Shown here piece by piece: positions 1 to 5,171 of a stretch of DNA of 5,171 nt. Below the pieces are notes generated by a model. It had not been told where the DNA came from, made no database searches, and saw only the letters and a program-made list of their open reading frames with translations. The DNA is taken from positions 1-5,171 of the forward strand of contig CAKPPA010000080.1 in the NCBI GenBank assembly GCA_934177025.1, read 5' to 3'. A program made the position numbers and the translations under genes. The DNA comes from an uncultured Clostridia bacterium. Lineage in GTDB: Bacteria > Bacillota > Clostridia > Christensenellales > CAG-314. Each line of letters starts with the position of its first letter. Position 1 is the first letter of the stretch.

Positions 1-1
1 A

Positions 2-2866
2 TCCTACAGTGGGTATAGCCCGCAGGATGCAGGGGAAAAACGACACGAAATTTACGGCAGTGTTGTAAATTATATGATTGGCCATACCCCGTTAGTAGCG
101 GCTCAAATCGTCAGCGAAGTTTTCTCTGCCGTGGATTTGGTTTCCGCATTGGTAGCCGGAGGAACCGAACAATTCGGGGAAGTGACCAATGTGCAATCCA
201 ATGAAAGGTTCACTCCGTTAGCAAACGAAAATTTTGTTTCGCGACAGTCGCAAATCGCAAATTACGGCACGTTATTGAAAACGGGCTATGCGGGAATTAC
301 GTCCACTTATGACGATCCTCTGTTGTTTCACAACGACCAACACAGTGTGGAATTAAGTTATAAAATTTCGCATTCGGCAAACGATGAAATTTGGAAAACC
401 CGTTTGGTCAATCACTTGCAATTAGAGATTGTCCGAAGCACAAGTTATTATGAGGTGGAAAGAGTTGCCGTAACAAACGGTTTGGCTTCGCAGGAAGCAC
501 GTTATTTGCGATCCGGTAAAGAAGAGTTGCGTGTGAATGACGGGGAAAATTTCATTTATTTGTTGCCGAACGGACAGCAGGAGTATGCTTTTCTTCCGAC
601 AACTTCCAATGTGTATAACATTTCCGTAAGGGATTCCGATATCGACTGCCTTACGATATGGAACGGCAGGCAGGAAGTCCCTACTATGAAAAAAGGCAAT
701 TCGGTGGTTGCTACGCTTTATGTCGGAAATGCATATACGTTTCGCGTAACAACCGCTAAAACCATAATAAATTCCGTCTTAAGGTTAAATAACGAAGTTT
801 ACGACATTGGCTACAACGAAATCCCCATTGAAAAGGGGAAAGGTGCCTTTGTGAAAGTTAACGTTCCGCAAAAGGGGTTTTACGACGTTACTGTAACAGG
901 TGGAAACGTTGGGCAAATTTTAGATGCTTACAAAGCGGAGTGGAATACGGAAGCAAAAAGCAGCAAAAAAAGTTTATTTTTTGATGCGGACGAGTATTAC
1001 TTGTATTTCGAAAACATATCCGGAAACGTAGCGATGCAAATAGTAAACAGCCCTATGCTTCCGGAGGACGATATCGTAGTAACGAATCAGTATCAGTACT
1101 TTAAGTTTGTGCCGGAACAAAGCGGGCAATATGTTTTAAGCAGCAACATGCTTTTCAGGAACGATGAAGTTCAGGTTGTTGACCAAAACAACGATGGCGT
1201 TAGCCGACAAGGCATTTCGTGCGAGGGAGGAATGTATCACTGTTTGTTGCTTACCGCAGGGGAATCCTATTTTGTAGGTGTTCGCACGTTGGGCGAAGTT
1301 CGCAACGAGTTGCTTAAAATTGTGAAAGAAGAAGTTTCCCATGTTTGGATGGTCAATGACGTTCCTGTAACGGGGGCGGTTCATATCACCCGAGACGAGA
1401 GTTTTAAGTTGGAGTTATATGTCAATGGGGGCAAAATCCCGTCCTTTGCCGTAAACGATTATTTTTACGAAGCGAGCGAAGATACGTATTGCAACGTAGC
1501 CGGCGTAGAATGCGGCGAATATAAATTTTACGGTCTTTTACCAACGCAGTTTATCAAAATACTGTTGGATTACGGCGATTTTTCAATTTCAGTAACGAAT
1601 GGAAAAGAGATAAATGTAAATTGGTCAAAAACGGACATCAAAAGTTTATCGTTGCAAATTAGTACCCCGAAAGGAACAAAAAAGGCGCATGTTACCGAGA
1701 TAGGTGCAAAGTCTTACAATATTTTACCGTTATGTAAAAGTTTGAATCTTTCTGCGGTGGATAACATTACCGTTGCCATCGAAGCCATTTCCGTAGATTA
1801 CACCGGTACAGGGACAAAAACTTTTTATAATGGGGAAGGGCTTGTTGCGGACTCCGTTACTTTTATGTTTGGGTTCAGTGGGGGCAAAGGGACGGCAGAG
1901 CAACCGTATATCGTTTCGTGTGAGCGGCATTTGGGGAATCTTTCTTACGATATGCATGCATATTATATGCAGGATCGTGATTTCGAAATGAAAGGATTTT
2001 TAGGCGTTAATTTTGACGGACAATACAACGGAAACGGTTACACAATTCGAGGAATCCATCGCATCTCATCCGGTCAAACGGGTGTTTTAGGCAATGCCGG
2101 CACGATGTTTGATTATTTGGGGAGTTCGGCGAAAGTATACAACGTCACGTTAGATAACGCAAAATTCAGTGTGTCGAAAAATTTTAGTGATAGTAGCACG
2201 TTTGATACATTTGGTTTCATTGCAGGAGCAAGCGATGGACTAATTGAAAACTGTGTTGTAAAAAATTCGATTCTTACTGTGGAAAGAAGCGATGTTTACG
2301 TTGGTGCAATTTGTGGGCTATTGCAAGGAAAAGGCGTAGTGAATGATTGCAAGGTGTATTCCTCAAAGGTTATGGCTTGCGGTGACACCGGCGGAGTGGT
2401 GGGAAAATCTTATTCGAAAACTACCATTAAAAATTGCATCGTGCAGGATAGTTCCCTTGAATTTTACTGTTATGTAAACAAGGATGATGTCCGTAACAGA
2501 GCGGCCGGCGGAATTATCGGTGCATGTGATGGTGTCGTGTCGCACGTTTCGGTGCTGAATGTTAAAATAATTTACACAGGGGAGAGAACGGAACATCATT
2601 TATTAGCCCCGTATGTAGGCTTAGTGGTGGGCTGGCTAAATTCTTCCGGTACGATTGAGTATTGCGGAATGGATCGTTATGCCGACAGCGTTACGGGGGA
2701 GGGCTGTTTTATCGACAAGGGTACGTTACACAACGTTCCTTGTGCATGGTTTATTTGGCCGACGCAATGGTGCGATCAGTTCCGTTACGTGTTAAATCAG
2801 GATGCATATAACGGCTGCGGTTGGTATGCATTCGGTTTTATGGCAGAGGGTGCTACCGTTAAATAA
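2..2866 (+). CDS. Large GLUG-repeat surface-type protein, 5' end outside window
   Basis: Partial gene with 954 visible codons. The frame has no stop back to base 2, and the first in-window ATG (74) has no ribosome binding site, so the true start lies upstream. Numbering from base 2, about residues 1-190 are not recognised. Around 190-255, 260-340 and 360-440 are beta-rich segments resembling PPC-type domains, clearest in the third (FKFVPEQSGQYVLSS, then TAGESYFVGVRT). An Ig-like stretch follows (about 440-530). Near residue 627 starts the pattern GGKGTAEQPYIV, then FDGQYNGNGYTIRGI, typical of domains that precede GLUG repeats. Five or six imperfect GLUG-like units follow (GFIAG, GAICG, GGVVG, GGIIG, GLVVG, each followed by an I/V-x-x-C or similar strand), suggesting a beta-helix. 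The C-terminus has no LPXTG motif or membrane segment. Surface location and adhesion or glycan binding are inferred from similar proteins. By eye it is more AT-rich than the EEP gene. Confidence is good for the gene, moderate for domains, low for function. Confidence 0.85.
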   Translation, partial: SYSGYSPQDAGEKRHEIYGSVVNYMIGHTPLVAAQIVSEVFSAVDLVSALVAGGTEQFGEVTNVQSNERFTPLANENFVSRQSQIANYGTLLKTGYAGITSTYDDPLLFHNDQHSVELSYKISHSANDEIWKTRLVNHLQLEIVRSTSYYEVERVAVTNGLASQEARYLRSGKEELRVNDGENFIYLLPNGQQEYAFLPTTSNVYNISVRDSDIDCLTIWNGRQEVPTMKKGNSVVATLYVGNAYTFRVTTAKTIINSVLRLNNEVYDIGYNEIPIEKGKGAFVKVNVPQKGFYDVTVTGGNVGQILDAYKAEWNTEAKSSKKSLFFDADEYYLYFENISGNVAMQIVNSPMLPEDDIVVTNQYQYFKFVPEQSGQYVLSSNMLFRNDEVQVVDQNNDGVSRQGISCEGGMYHCLLLTAGESYFVGVRTLGEVRNELLKIVKEEVSHVWMVNDVPVTGAVHITRDESFKLELYVNGGKIPSFAVNDYFYEASEDTYCNVAGVECGEYKFYGLLPTQFIKILLDYGDFSISVTNGKEINVNWSKTDIKSLSLQISTPKGTKKAHVTEIGAKSYNILPLCKSLNLSAVDNITVAIEAISVDYTGTGTKTFYNGEGLVADSVTFMFGFSGGKGTAEQPYIVSCERHLGNLSYDMHAYYMQDRDFEMKGFLGVNFDGQYNGNGYTIRGIHRISSGQTGVLGNAGTMFDYLGSSAKVYNVTLDNAKFSVSKNFSDSSTFDTFGFIAGASDGLIENCVVKNSILTVERSDVYVGAICGLLQGKGVVNDCKVYSSKVMACGDTGGVVGKSYSKTTIKNCIVQDSSLEFYCYVNKDDVRNRAAGGIIGACDGVVSHVSVLNVKIIYTGERTEHHLLAPYVGLVVGWLNSSGTIEYCGMDRYADSVTGEGCFIDKGTLHNVPCAWFIWPTQWCDQFRYVLNQDAYNGCGWYAFGFMAEGATVK
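2099..2689 (+). repeat. Tandem GLUG-like protein repeats within the large CDS
   Basis: Coding-level repeats, not DNA-identical. Units are centred on glycine-hydrophobic-hydrophobic-x-glycine cores at about 2213 (GFIAG), 2303 (GAICG), 2390 (GGVVG), 2507 (GGIIG) and 2618 (GLVVG). A degenerate leading unit lies at about 2102 (TMFDYLGSSAKVYNVTL). After each core comes a short turn and a strand such as IENCVVKNS, VNDCKVYSS or IKNCIVQDS. Spacing is about 29-39 residues. This matches the GLUG motif style found in bacterial surface proteins. DNA divergence between units indicates old duplication. Confidence 0.7.
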
Positions 2867-2870
2867 GTTG

Positions 2871-2896
2871 TTTTGCCGCTACAAGCAAAAAATTTT
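2871..2896 (+). terminator. Weak hairpin after the large gene, possible terminator
   Basis: TTTTGC (2871-2876) can pair with GCAAAA (2885-2890) across an 8-base loop, followed by AATTTT. It starts four bases after the stop codon, a natural terminator place, but the stem has only two G-C pairs and the T-run is four bases, so efficient termination is doubtful. The 3' arm overlaps the first copy of the 18-base repeat. Confidence 0.25.
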
Positions 2897-2900
2897 GTGG
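2883..2900 (+). repeat. 18-base direct repeat, copy 1
   Basis: AAGCAAAAAATTTTGTGG is repeated exactly at 3017-3034, 134 bases downstream; flanking bases on both sides differ. It includes CAAAA-AA-TTTTG, an interrupted inverted repeat. Its role is unknown; a protein-binding site or the remnant of a small duplication are both possible. Confidence 0.8.
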
Positions 2901-2906
2901 GATTTG

Positions 2907-2930
2907 GATTTTTGGGAAACAACAAAAATC
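2907..2930 (+). other. Stem-loop, 8-bp perfect stem
   Basis: GATTTTTG (2907-2914) is the exact reverse complement of CAAAAATC (2923-2930), with an 8-base loop. It is A-T rich and no T-run follows, so it is not a standard intrinsic terminator. It could stabilise the 3' end of the large gene's message, or be a chance feature of AT-rich DNA. Confidence 0.35.
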
Positions 2931-3016
2931 ACGGAAAAAGGGCTTCGGCGAAAAAGGGGAATGTAACGTTCTGCAGATTTACTAAAATGTTTCACAATGG
3001 ATAAGGTCGCATTTCA

Positions 3017-3034
3017 AAGCAAAAAATTTTGTGG
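3017..3034 (+). repeat. 18-base direct repeat, copy 2
   Basis: Exact second copy of AAGCAAAAAATTTTGTGG (first copy at 2883-2900). It lies about 90 bases upstream of the -35 element of the kinase-like gene. Confidence 0.8.
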
Positions 3035-3066
3035 AAGGAAACGAGCCTTGTCAGGAAAAACCAAGG

Positions 3067-3120
3067 AAAATTCGGGAAAAATGCCAAAATCAAGGGTGGC
3101 GGTGCGCCCCGAATTTTTTT
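3067..3120 (+). terminator. Terminator-like compound hairpin ending in a T-tract
   Basis: AAAATTCGGG (3067-3076) is exactly complementary to CCCGAATTTT (3108-3117) across a 31-base gap. Inside the gap, GGGTG (3094-3098) can pair with CGCCC (3105-3109) using one G-T wobble, or GGCG (3098-3101) with CGCC (3105-3108). A run of seven Ts (3114-3120) ends the structure, six bases before the -35 box of the next gene. It probably ends read-through from upstream and insulates the kinase-like gene. The T-tract is partly used in the outer stem, and the structure is about 200 bases beyond the preceding stop, so confidence is moderate. Confidence 0.5.
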
Positions 3121-3125
3121 GAATC

Positions 3126-3154
3126 TTGACACGAGCGGATTTTCGAGAGATAAT
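3126..3154 (+). promoter_or_regulatory. Sigma-A-type promoter of the kinase-like gene
   Basis: A perfect -35 TTGACA (3126-3131), a 17-base spacer and a -10 GATAAT (3149-3154, five of six matches to TATAAT). Transcription should start near 3161, giving a leader of about 17 bases that just includes the ribosome binding site. No operator-like inverted repeat overlaps it, so strong constitutive expression is the simplest reading. Confidence 0.8.
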
Positions 3155-3165
3155 AAAAGAAAACG

Positions 3166-3173
3166 TGGAGGGG
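3166..3173 (+). promoter_or_regulatory. Strong ribosome binding site of the kinase-like gene
   Basis: TGGAGGGG contains GGAGG at 3167-3171, six bases before the ATG at 3178. This fixes the start codon of the downstream gene. Confidence 0.85.
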
Positions 3174-3177
3174 CTTT

Positions 3178-3792
3178 ATGAAAACGGTTATTACAATCGG
3201 ACGACAGTACGGCAGCGGAGGCAGAATCATCGGGCATAAGCTTGCGGAAGCGTTGAACATTCCTTTTTACGACAAGGATTTGATTACGCTTTCCGCAAAG
3301 GAAAGCGGTTTACACGAGGACGTGTTAAGCACGGTGGACGAAGTGCCTGCCAACGGATTTATGTACAATTTGGTCAGCGGAATCGGCAGTCGCGTGATGT
3401 CGCCGGTGGAAATTCCGCTCAACGACAAGTTGTTCATTTTGTTGTCGCAAACCATCAAAAAATTAGCGCACGAAAGTTGCGTTATTGTCGGGCGAAGCGG
3501 AAACTACATTTTGCGGGACAACCCAAACGTGTTGCGCGTGTTTGTGTATGCGGACTTGGAGGATCGCATCAAAAAAGTTTGCCGCACCGAAAACGTGGAC
3601 GAAAACAGGGCGCGCGATCTCATTAAAAAAACGGATCGCCGGCGTGCGTCCTACAGCAATTACTACACCGATTTAAAATGGGGGCATCCCGAAGGCTACG
3701 ACCTGATGATAAACAGCAGTGAATTCGGCTACGAAAAAGCGGTGCAGTTGATTGAAAAGGCAATCGAAATGAAGGAGCAAAGCGAAACGTAA
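3178..3792 (+). CDS. Cytidylate kinase-like family protein (Cmk2-type)
   Basis: A 204-residue soluble P-loop protein of the cytidylate kinase-like family, widespread in Clostridia. The N-terminal strand and loop read ITIGRQYGSGG (residues 5-15), the family's variant P-loop. It has glycines but lacks the GK[ST] of a classical Walker A, which is normal for this family. Further family features are FYDKDLI (30-36), VGRSGNYIL (104-112), an Arg-rich lid-like segment TDRRRASYSNYYT (152-164), Trp168 and YDLMINSS (174-181). Length is typical and the protein looks complete. CMP phosphorylation is suggested by homology only; the real substrate of these paralogues is not well established, so cmk is not assigned. 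The start is fixed by a strong ribosome binding site. Its own promoter and a downstream terminator make it a likely single-gene transcript. Confidence 0.93.
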   Translation: MKTVITIGRQYGSGGRIIGHKLAEALNIPFYDKDLITLSAKESGLHEDVLSTVDEVPANGFMYNLVSGIGSRVMSPVEIPLNDKLFILLSQTIKKLAHESCVIVGRSGNYILRDNPNVLRVFVYADLEDRIKKVCRTENVDENRARDLIKKTDRRRASYSNYYTDLKWGHPEGYDLMINSSEFGYEKAVQLIEKAIEMKEQSET

Positions 3793-3800
3793 GGAAAGGC

Positions 3801-3833
3801 AAAAATCGGGCTCAAAGCGAGTCCGATTTTTTT
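3801..3833 (+). terminator. Intrinsic terminator after the kinase-like gene
   Basis: AAAAATCGGGCTC (3801-3813) pairs with GAGTCCGATTTTT (3819-3831) over 13 base pairs including one G-T wobble. The loop is AAAGC, and the T-run extends to 3833. It begins eight bases after the stop codon. The A-run on the 5' side could let it work on the - strand too, but no - strand gene ends here. Confidence 0.92.
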
Positions 3834-3880
3834 GGGCGGTAGTTTTGCAAGGGGAAACGAATGCGGGCTTCTCTTTTTTC

Positions 3881-3909
3881 TTGAAAGGCTGTCAATTTTG
3901 TGTTAAAAT
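3881..3909 (+). promoter_or_regulatory. Promoter of the EEP-pcp operon, extended -10
   Basis: -35 TTGAAA (3881-3886), 17-base spacer, -10 TAAAAT (3904-3909), each matching consensus at five of six positions. It is preceded by TGT (3901-3903), giving an extended TGn -10. The predicted start near 3916 lies only about nine bases before the ATG at 3925. Confidence 0.75.
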
Positions 3910-3915
3910 AAATGC

Positions 3916-3924
3916 GAGGGTGAT
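3916..3924 (+). promoter_or_regulatory. Ribosome binding site of the EEP gene, at the predicted mRNA 5' end
   Basis: GAGGGTGAT precedes the ATG directly. Its GGTGAT matches the 3' part of the full anti-16S complement AGGAGGTGAT. It supports the start at 3925, which also gives a proper charged-then-hydrophobic N-terminus. With the promoter assigned here, this element would occupy the first bases of the transcript. Confidence 0.6.
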
Positions 3925-5058
3925 ATGAAAAAAGGAATTAAAATTACGGCAATCGCACTTGCGAGTGCGATTGGATTTGTGCTAATGGTAGTAGGCGGTT
4001 ACATCGCCTACGTGTGCGTGCAGTATTACCGCATCCCCGATCGGCATGCGTTGGAACTTTCGTCCGAGGCAGGCCAAAAGGCTGCAATCGGCGAGTCGTA
4101 CGTAATTTCCACTTACAACATCGGCTTTGGGGCGTATTCGCACGATTTCTCCTTTTTTATGGACAGCGGCACCATGAAGGACGGCACGGCGGTTAGCGGC
4201 GTAAATTCTGTCGCGAAGGACAAGCAAACGGTGCTGGACAACACGCACGGGGCGCTAAACACGATTCTGTCGTTGAAGGAAAATCCGCAGGTGGGGCGCA
4301 TGCCGGACTTTTTGTTTTTTAACGAAGTGGACGTGGCTGCCACAAGGAGCCACGGCGTAAATCAATTCGATTTACTCAAAACCAAGTTAAACGGCTACGT
4401 TTCCTCTTTCGCGCACAATTTCCATTCGGCTTATTTGTTCTATCCGGTGTACGAGCCGCACGGCAAAACCGAGGCGGGGTTGGCAACCTTTTCGAGCCGT
4501 GCAATTGCAAAGGCGGAGCGGCGATCCTTCCCGATTGACGAAAGTTTTCCGACGCGGTTTTTCGATTTGGATCGGTGCTTTGCGGTGCACTATTTGCCGA
4601 TTGAGGGCAGCGACAAGTTTTTGGTGCTGATTAATTTGCATATGTCCGCTTACGACGAGGGCGGCAAAATTCGTGCAAAACAGTTGGAAATGCTGAACGG
4701 CGTGTTAACCGAGGAGTACGAAAAGGGTAATTACGTCGTTGCGGGCGGGGATTTTAATCACGACATTGTGGATTCGATGAATTTGTTTGAAACGCAGCAG
4801 GAAGTGCCTGCATGGGTGTTTCAATTAAAGGATAAGGATTTGGCCGAGCATTTTTCGTTTGCGGGCGCGGTGAATTGCGCGACTTGCCGCTCGACGGATA
4901 TGCCTTACAAAAAAGGCGTAAACTATTCGGCGGTGTTGGACGGATTCATTGTTTCGGACAACGTCGAAGTGGAGTGGAACTACAATGTGGATGCGGATTT
5001 TCGTTACAGCGATCATAACCCTGCCGTTATGAAATTCCGCCTAAAAGCAACAGTATAG
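3925..5058 (+). CDS. Membrane-anchored endonuclease/exonuclease/phosphatase family protein
   Basis: A 377-residue complete protein. A lysine-rich start is followed by one hydrophobic segment (about residues 8-32) without an evident signal peptidase site or lipobox, so it is probably an N-terminal anchor with the catalytic domain outside the cell. The EEP (DNase I-like) fold motifs are all present: TYNIGFG (Asn65), FFNEVD (Glu134, metal ligand), INLHMSAYD (His239), GGDFNHD (Asp276, Asn278), LDGF (Asp339) and SDHNP (Asp363, His364). An active metal-dependent phosphodiesterase or phosphatase is therefore expected. FSFFMDSGT (76-83) and the segment around HSAYLFYPVYEPHG (167-180) look typical of a Firmicutes subgroup of this family, recalled rather than searched. 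The substrate cannot be read from sequence: nucleic acid, phospholipid head group or another phosphate ester are all possible. It is probably co-transcribed with pcp. Confidence 0.92.
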   Translation: MKKGIKITAIALASAIGFVLMVVGGYIAYVCVQYYRIPDRHALELSSEAGQKAAIGESYVISTYNIGFGAYSHDFSFFMDSGTMKDGTAVSGVNSVAKDKQTVLDNTHGALNTILSLKENPQVGRMPDFLFFNEVDVAATRSHGVNQFDLLKTKLNGYVSSFAHNFHSAYLFYPVYEPHGKTEAGLATFSSRAIAKAERRSFPIDESFPTRFFDLDRCFAVHYLPIEGSDKFLVLINLHMSAYDEGGKIRAKQLEMLNGVLTEEYEKGNYVVAGGDFNHDIVDSMNLFETQQEVPAWVFQLKDKDLAEHFSFAGAVNCATCRSTDMPYKKGVNYSAVLDGFIVSDNVEVEWNYNVDADFRYSDHNPAVMKFRLKATV

Positions 5059-5061
5059 GAG
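5057..5061 (+). promoter_or_regulatory. Ribosome binding site of pcp, overlapping the EEP stop codon
   Basis: AGGAG shares two bases with the TAG stop of the EEP gene (5056-5058) and lies seven bases before the pcp ATG. The arrangement suggests translational coupling within one operon; I see no promoter or terminator in the gap. Confidence 0.75.
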
Positions 5062-5068
5062 TAAAAGT

Positions 5069-5171
5069 ATGAAAATTTTAGTTACGGGCTTTGCGCCGTT
5101 TGGCGGCGAAAAAATCAACCCCGCTTACGAAGCGGTGAAACTACTTGCCGATGAAATCGAGGGAGCTACCG
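5069..5171 (+). CDS. pcp: Pyroglutamyl-peptidase I, 3' end outside window
   Basis: Only the first 34 codons are visible. They read MKILVTGFAPFGGEKINPAYEAV and on, the characteristic start of peptidase family C15, which removes N-terminal pyroglutamate from peptides in the cytosol. The usual FDPFGG is FAPFGG here; the NP(A/S)xEAV segment is conserved. The catalytic Glu, Cys and His of the family lie beyond the window and cannot be checked. The gene starts 10 bases after the EEP gene and is probably in the same transcript. Any functional link between the two is not apparent. Confidence 0.92.
   Translation, partial: MKILVTGFAPFGGEKINPAYEAVKLLADEIEGAT

Larger units (their letters stand above)
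2867..3177. other. Structured, purine-rich intergenic region with no gene
   Basis: This 311-base gap separates the large gene from the kinase-like gene. I see no convincing coding sequence in it on either strand. It holds a weak hairpin just after the stop codon, an 8-bp stem-loop without a T-tract (2907-2930), two copies of an 18-base repeat, recurring GGAAAA tracts, a terminator-like structure ending in seven Ts (to 3120) and a consensus-like promoter. The + strand is markedly purine-rich between about 2930 and 3100. Confidence 0.6.

Noticed and set aside
1950..1963. Perfect 14-base palindrome ATATGCATGCATAT in the large gene
   Set aside because: It is coding (around YDMHAY), and a single palindrome of this length is not remarkable in about 5 kb; no partner site or regulatory context was seen.
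1136..2599. Three - strand open frames opposite the large gene (near 1136-1384, 1730-1957, 2363-2599)
   Set aside because: All are antisense to a continuous, domain-bearing coding frame and show no recognisable motif.
2960..2988. TAAAAT at 2983-2988 as a -10 element for a small RNA
   Set aside because: The bases 17 upstream of it (2960-2965, AATGTA) do not resemble a -35 box and there is no TGn extension.
2883..3034. CRISPR-like interpretation of the 18-base repeats
   Set aside because: Only two copies exist, they are shorter than usual repeats, the 116-base interval is too long for a spacer, and no cas gene is present.
2992..3237. An 81-codon - strand open frame across the intergenic region and the start of the kinase-like gene
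   Set aside because: It overlaps the promoter and first codons of a well-supported gene, is low-complexity (Phe/Leu/Pro-rich, mirroring the purine-rich + strand) and resembles no family I know.
3485..3676. Second + strand open frame inside the kinase-like gene
   Set aside because: It lies wholly within a conserved gene in another frame and its Ala/Thr/Cys-rich translation shows no recognisable motif; it is a shadow frame.
3867..3895. Possible - strand promoter with TTGACA read from 3895 back to 3890
   Set aside because: No acceptable -10 element lies at a suitable distance, and there is no - strand gene for it to drive.
3982..5016. Several short frames on both strands within the EEP gene
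   Set aside because: The EEP frame carries all catalytic motifs in order, so the other frames are coincidental.

Overview
The window looks like chromosomal DNA of a low-to-moderate-GC Gram-positive anaerobe, most likely an uncultured gut Clostridia member (Bacillota). This is inferred from the sigma-A-type promoters, GGAGG-type ribosome binding sites, a cytidylate kinase-like (Cmk2-type) gene, a pcp gene and a large GLUG-repeat surface-type protein. No ribosomal or other phylogenetic marker is present, so a finer placement cannot be supported. All genes are on the + strand, and there are no RNA genes, insertion sequences or CRISPR arrays.

Layout. (1) Positions 2-2866 hold the 3' part of a very large gene that is open to the left edge. 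It encodes a mosaic, probably exported protein: an unrecognised N-terminal part, about three beta-sandwich segments resembling pre-peptidase C-terminal (PPC) domains, an Ig-like stretch, and a C-terminal beta-helix-like region of GLUG-type repeats. (2) Positions 2867-3177 are a purine-rich intergenic stretch with an 18-base perfect direct repeat, helically spaced A-tracts, a terminator-like structure and a strong promoter. (3) Positions 3178-3792 encode a cytidylate kinase-like P-loop protein, followed by a clear intrinsic terminator at 3801-3833, so it is probably monocistronic. (4) From its own promoter (-35 at 3881, extended -10 at 3901), an apparent two-gene operon begins. It holds a membrane-anchored endonuclease/exonuclease/phosphatase (EEP) family enzyme (3925-5058) and, after a 10-base gap, the start of a pyroglutamyl-peptidase I gene (pcp, from 5069), cut by the right edge.

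The genes do not form an obvious pathway. The first acts, by inference, at the cell surface; the kinase-like protein is cytosolic; the EEP enzyme should face outwards from the membrane; and Pcp is a cytosolic peptidase. The promoter/terminator pattern divides the window into three transcription units. I see no convincing new defence, mobile or biosynthetic system. The points most worth a second look are the architecture of the large protein and the structured intergenic region ahead of the kinase-like gene.
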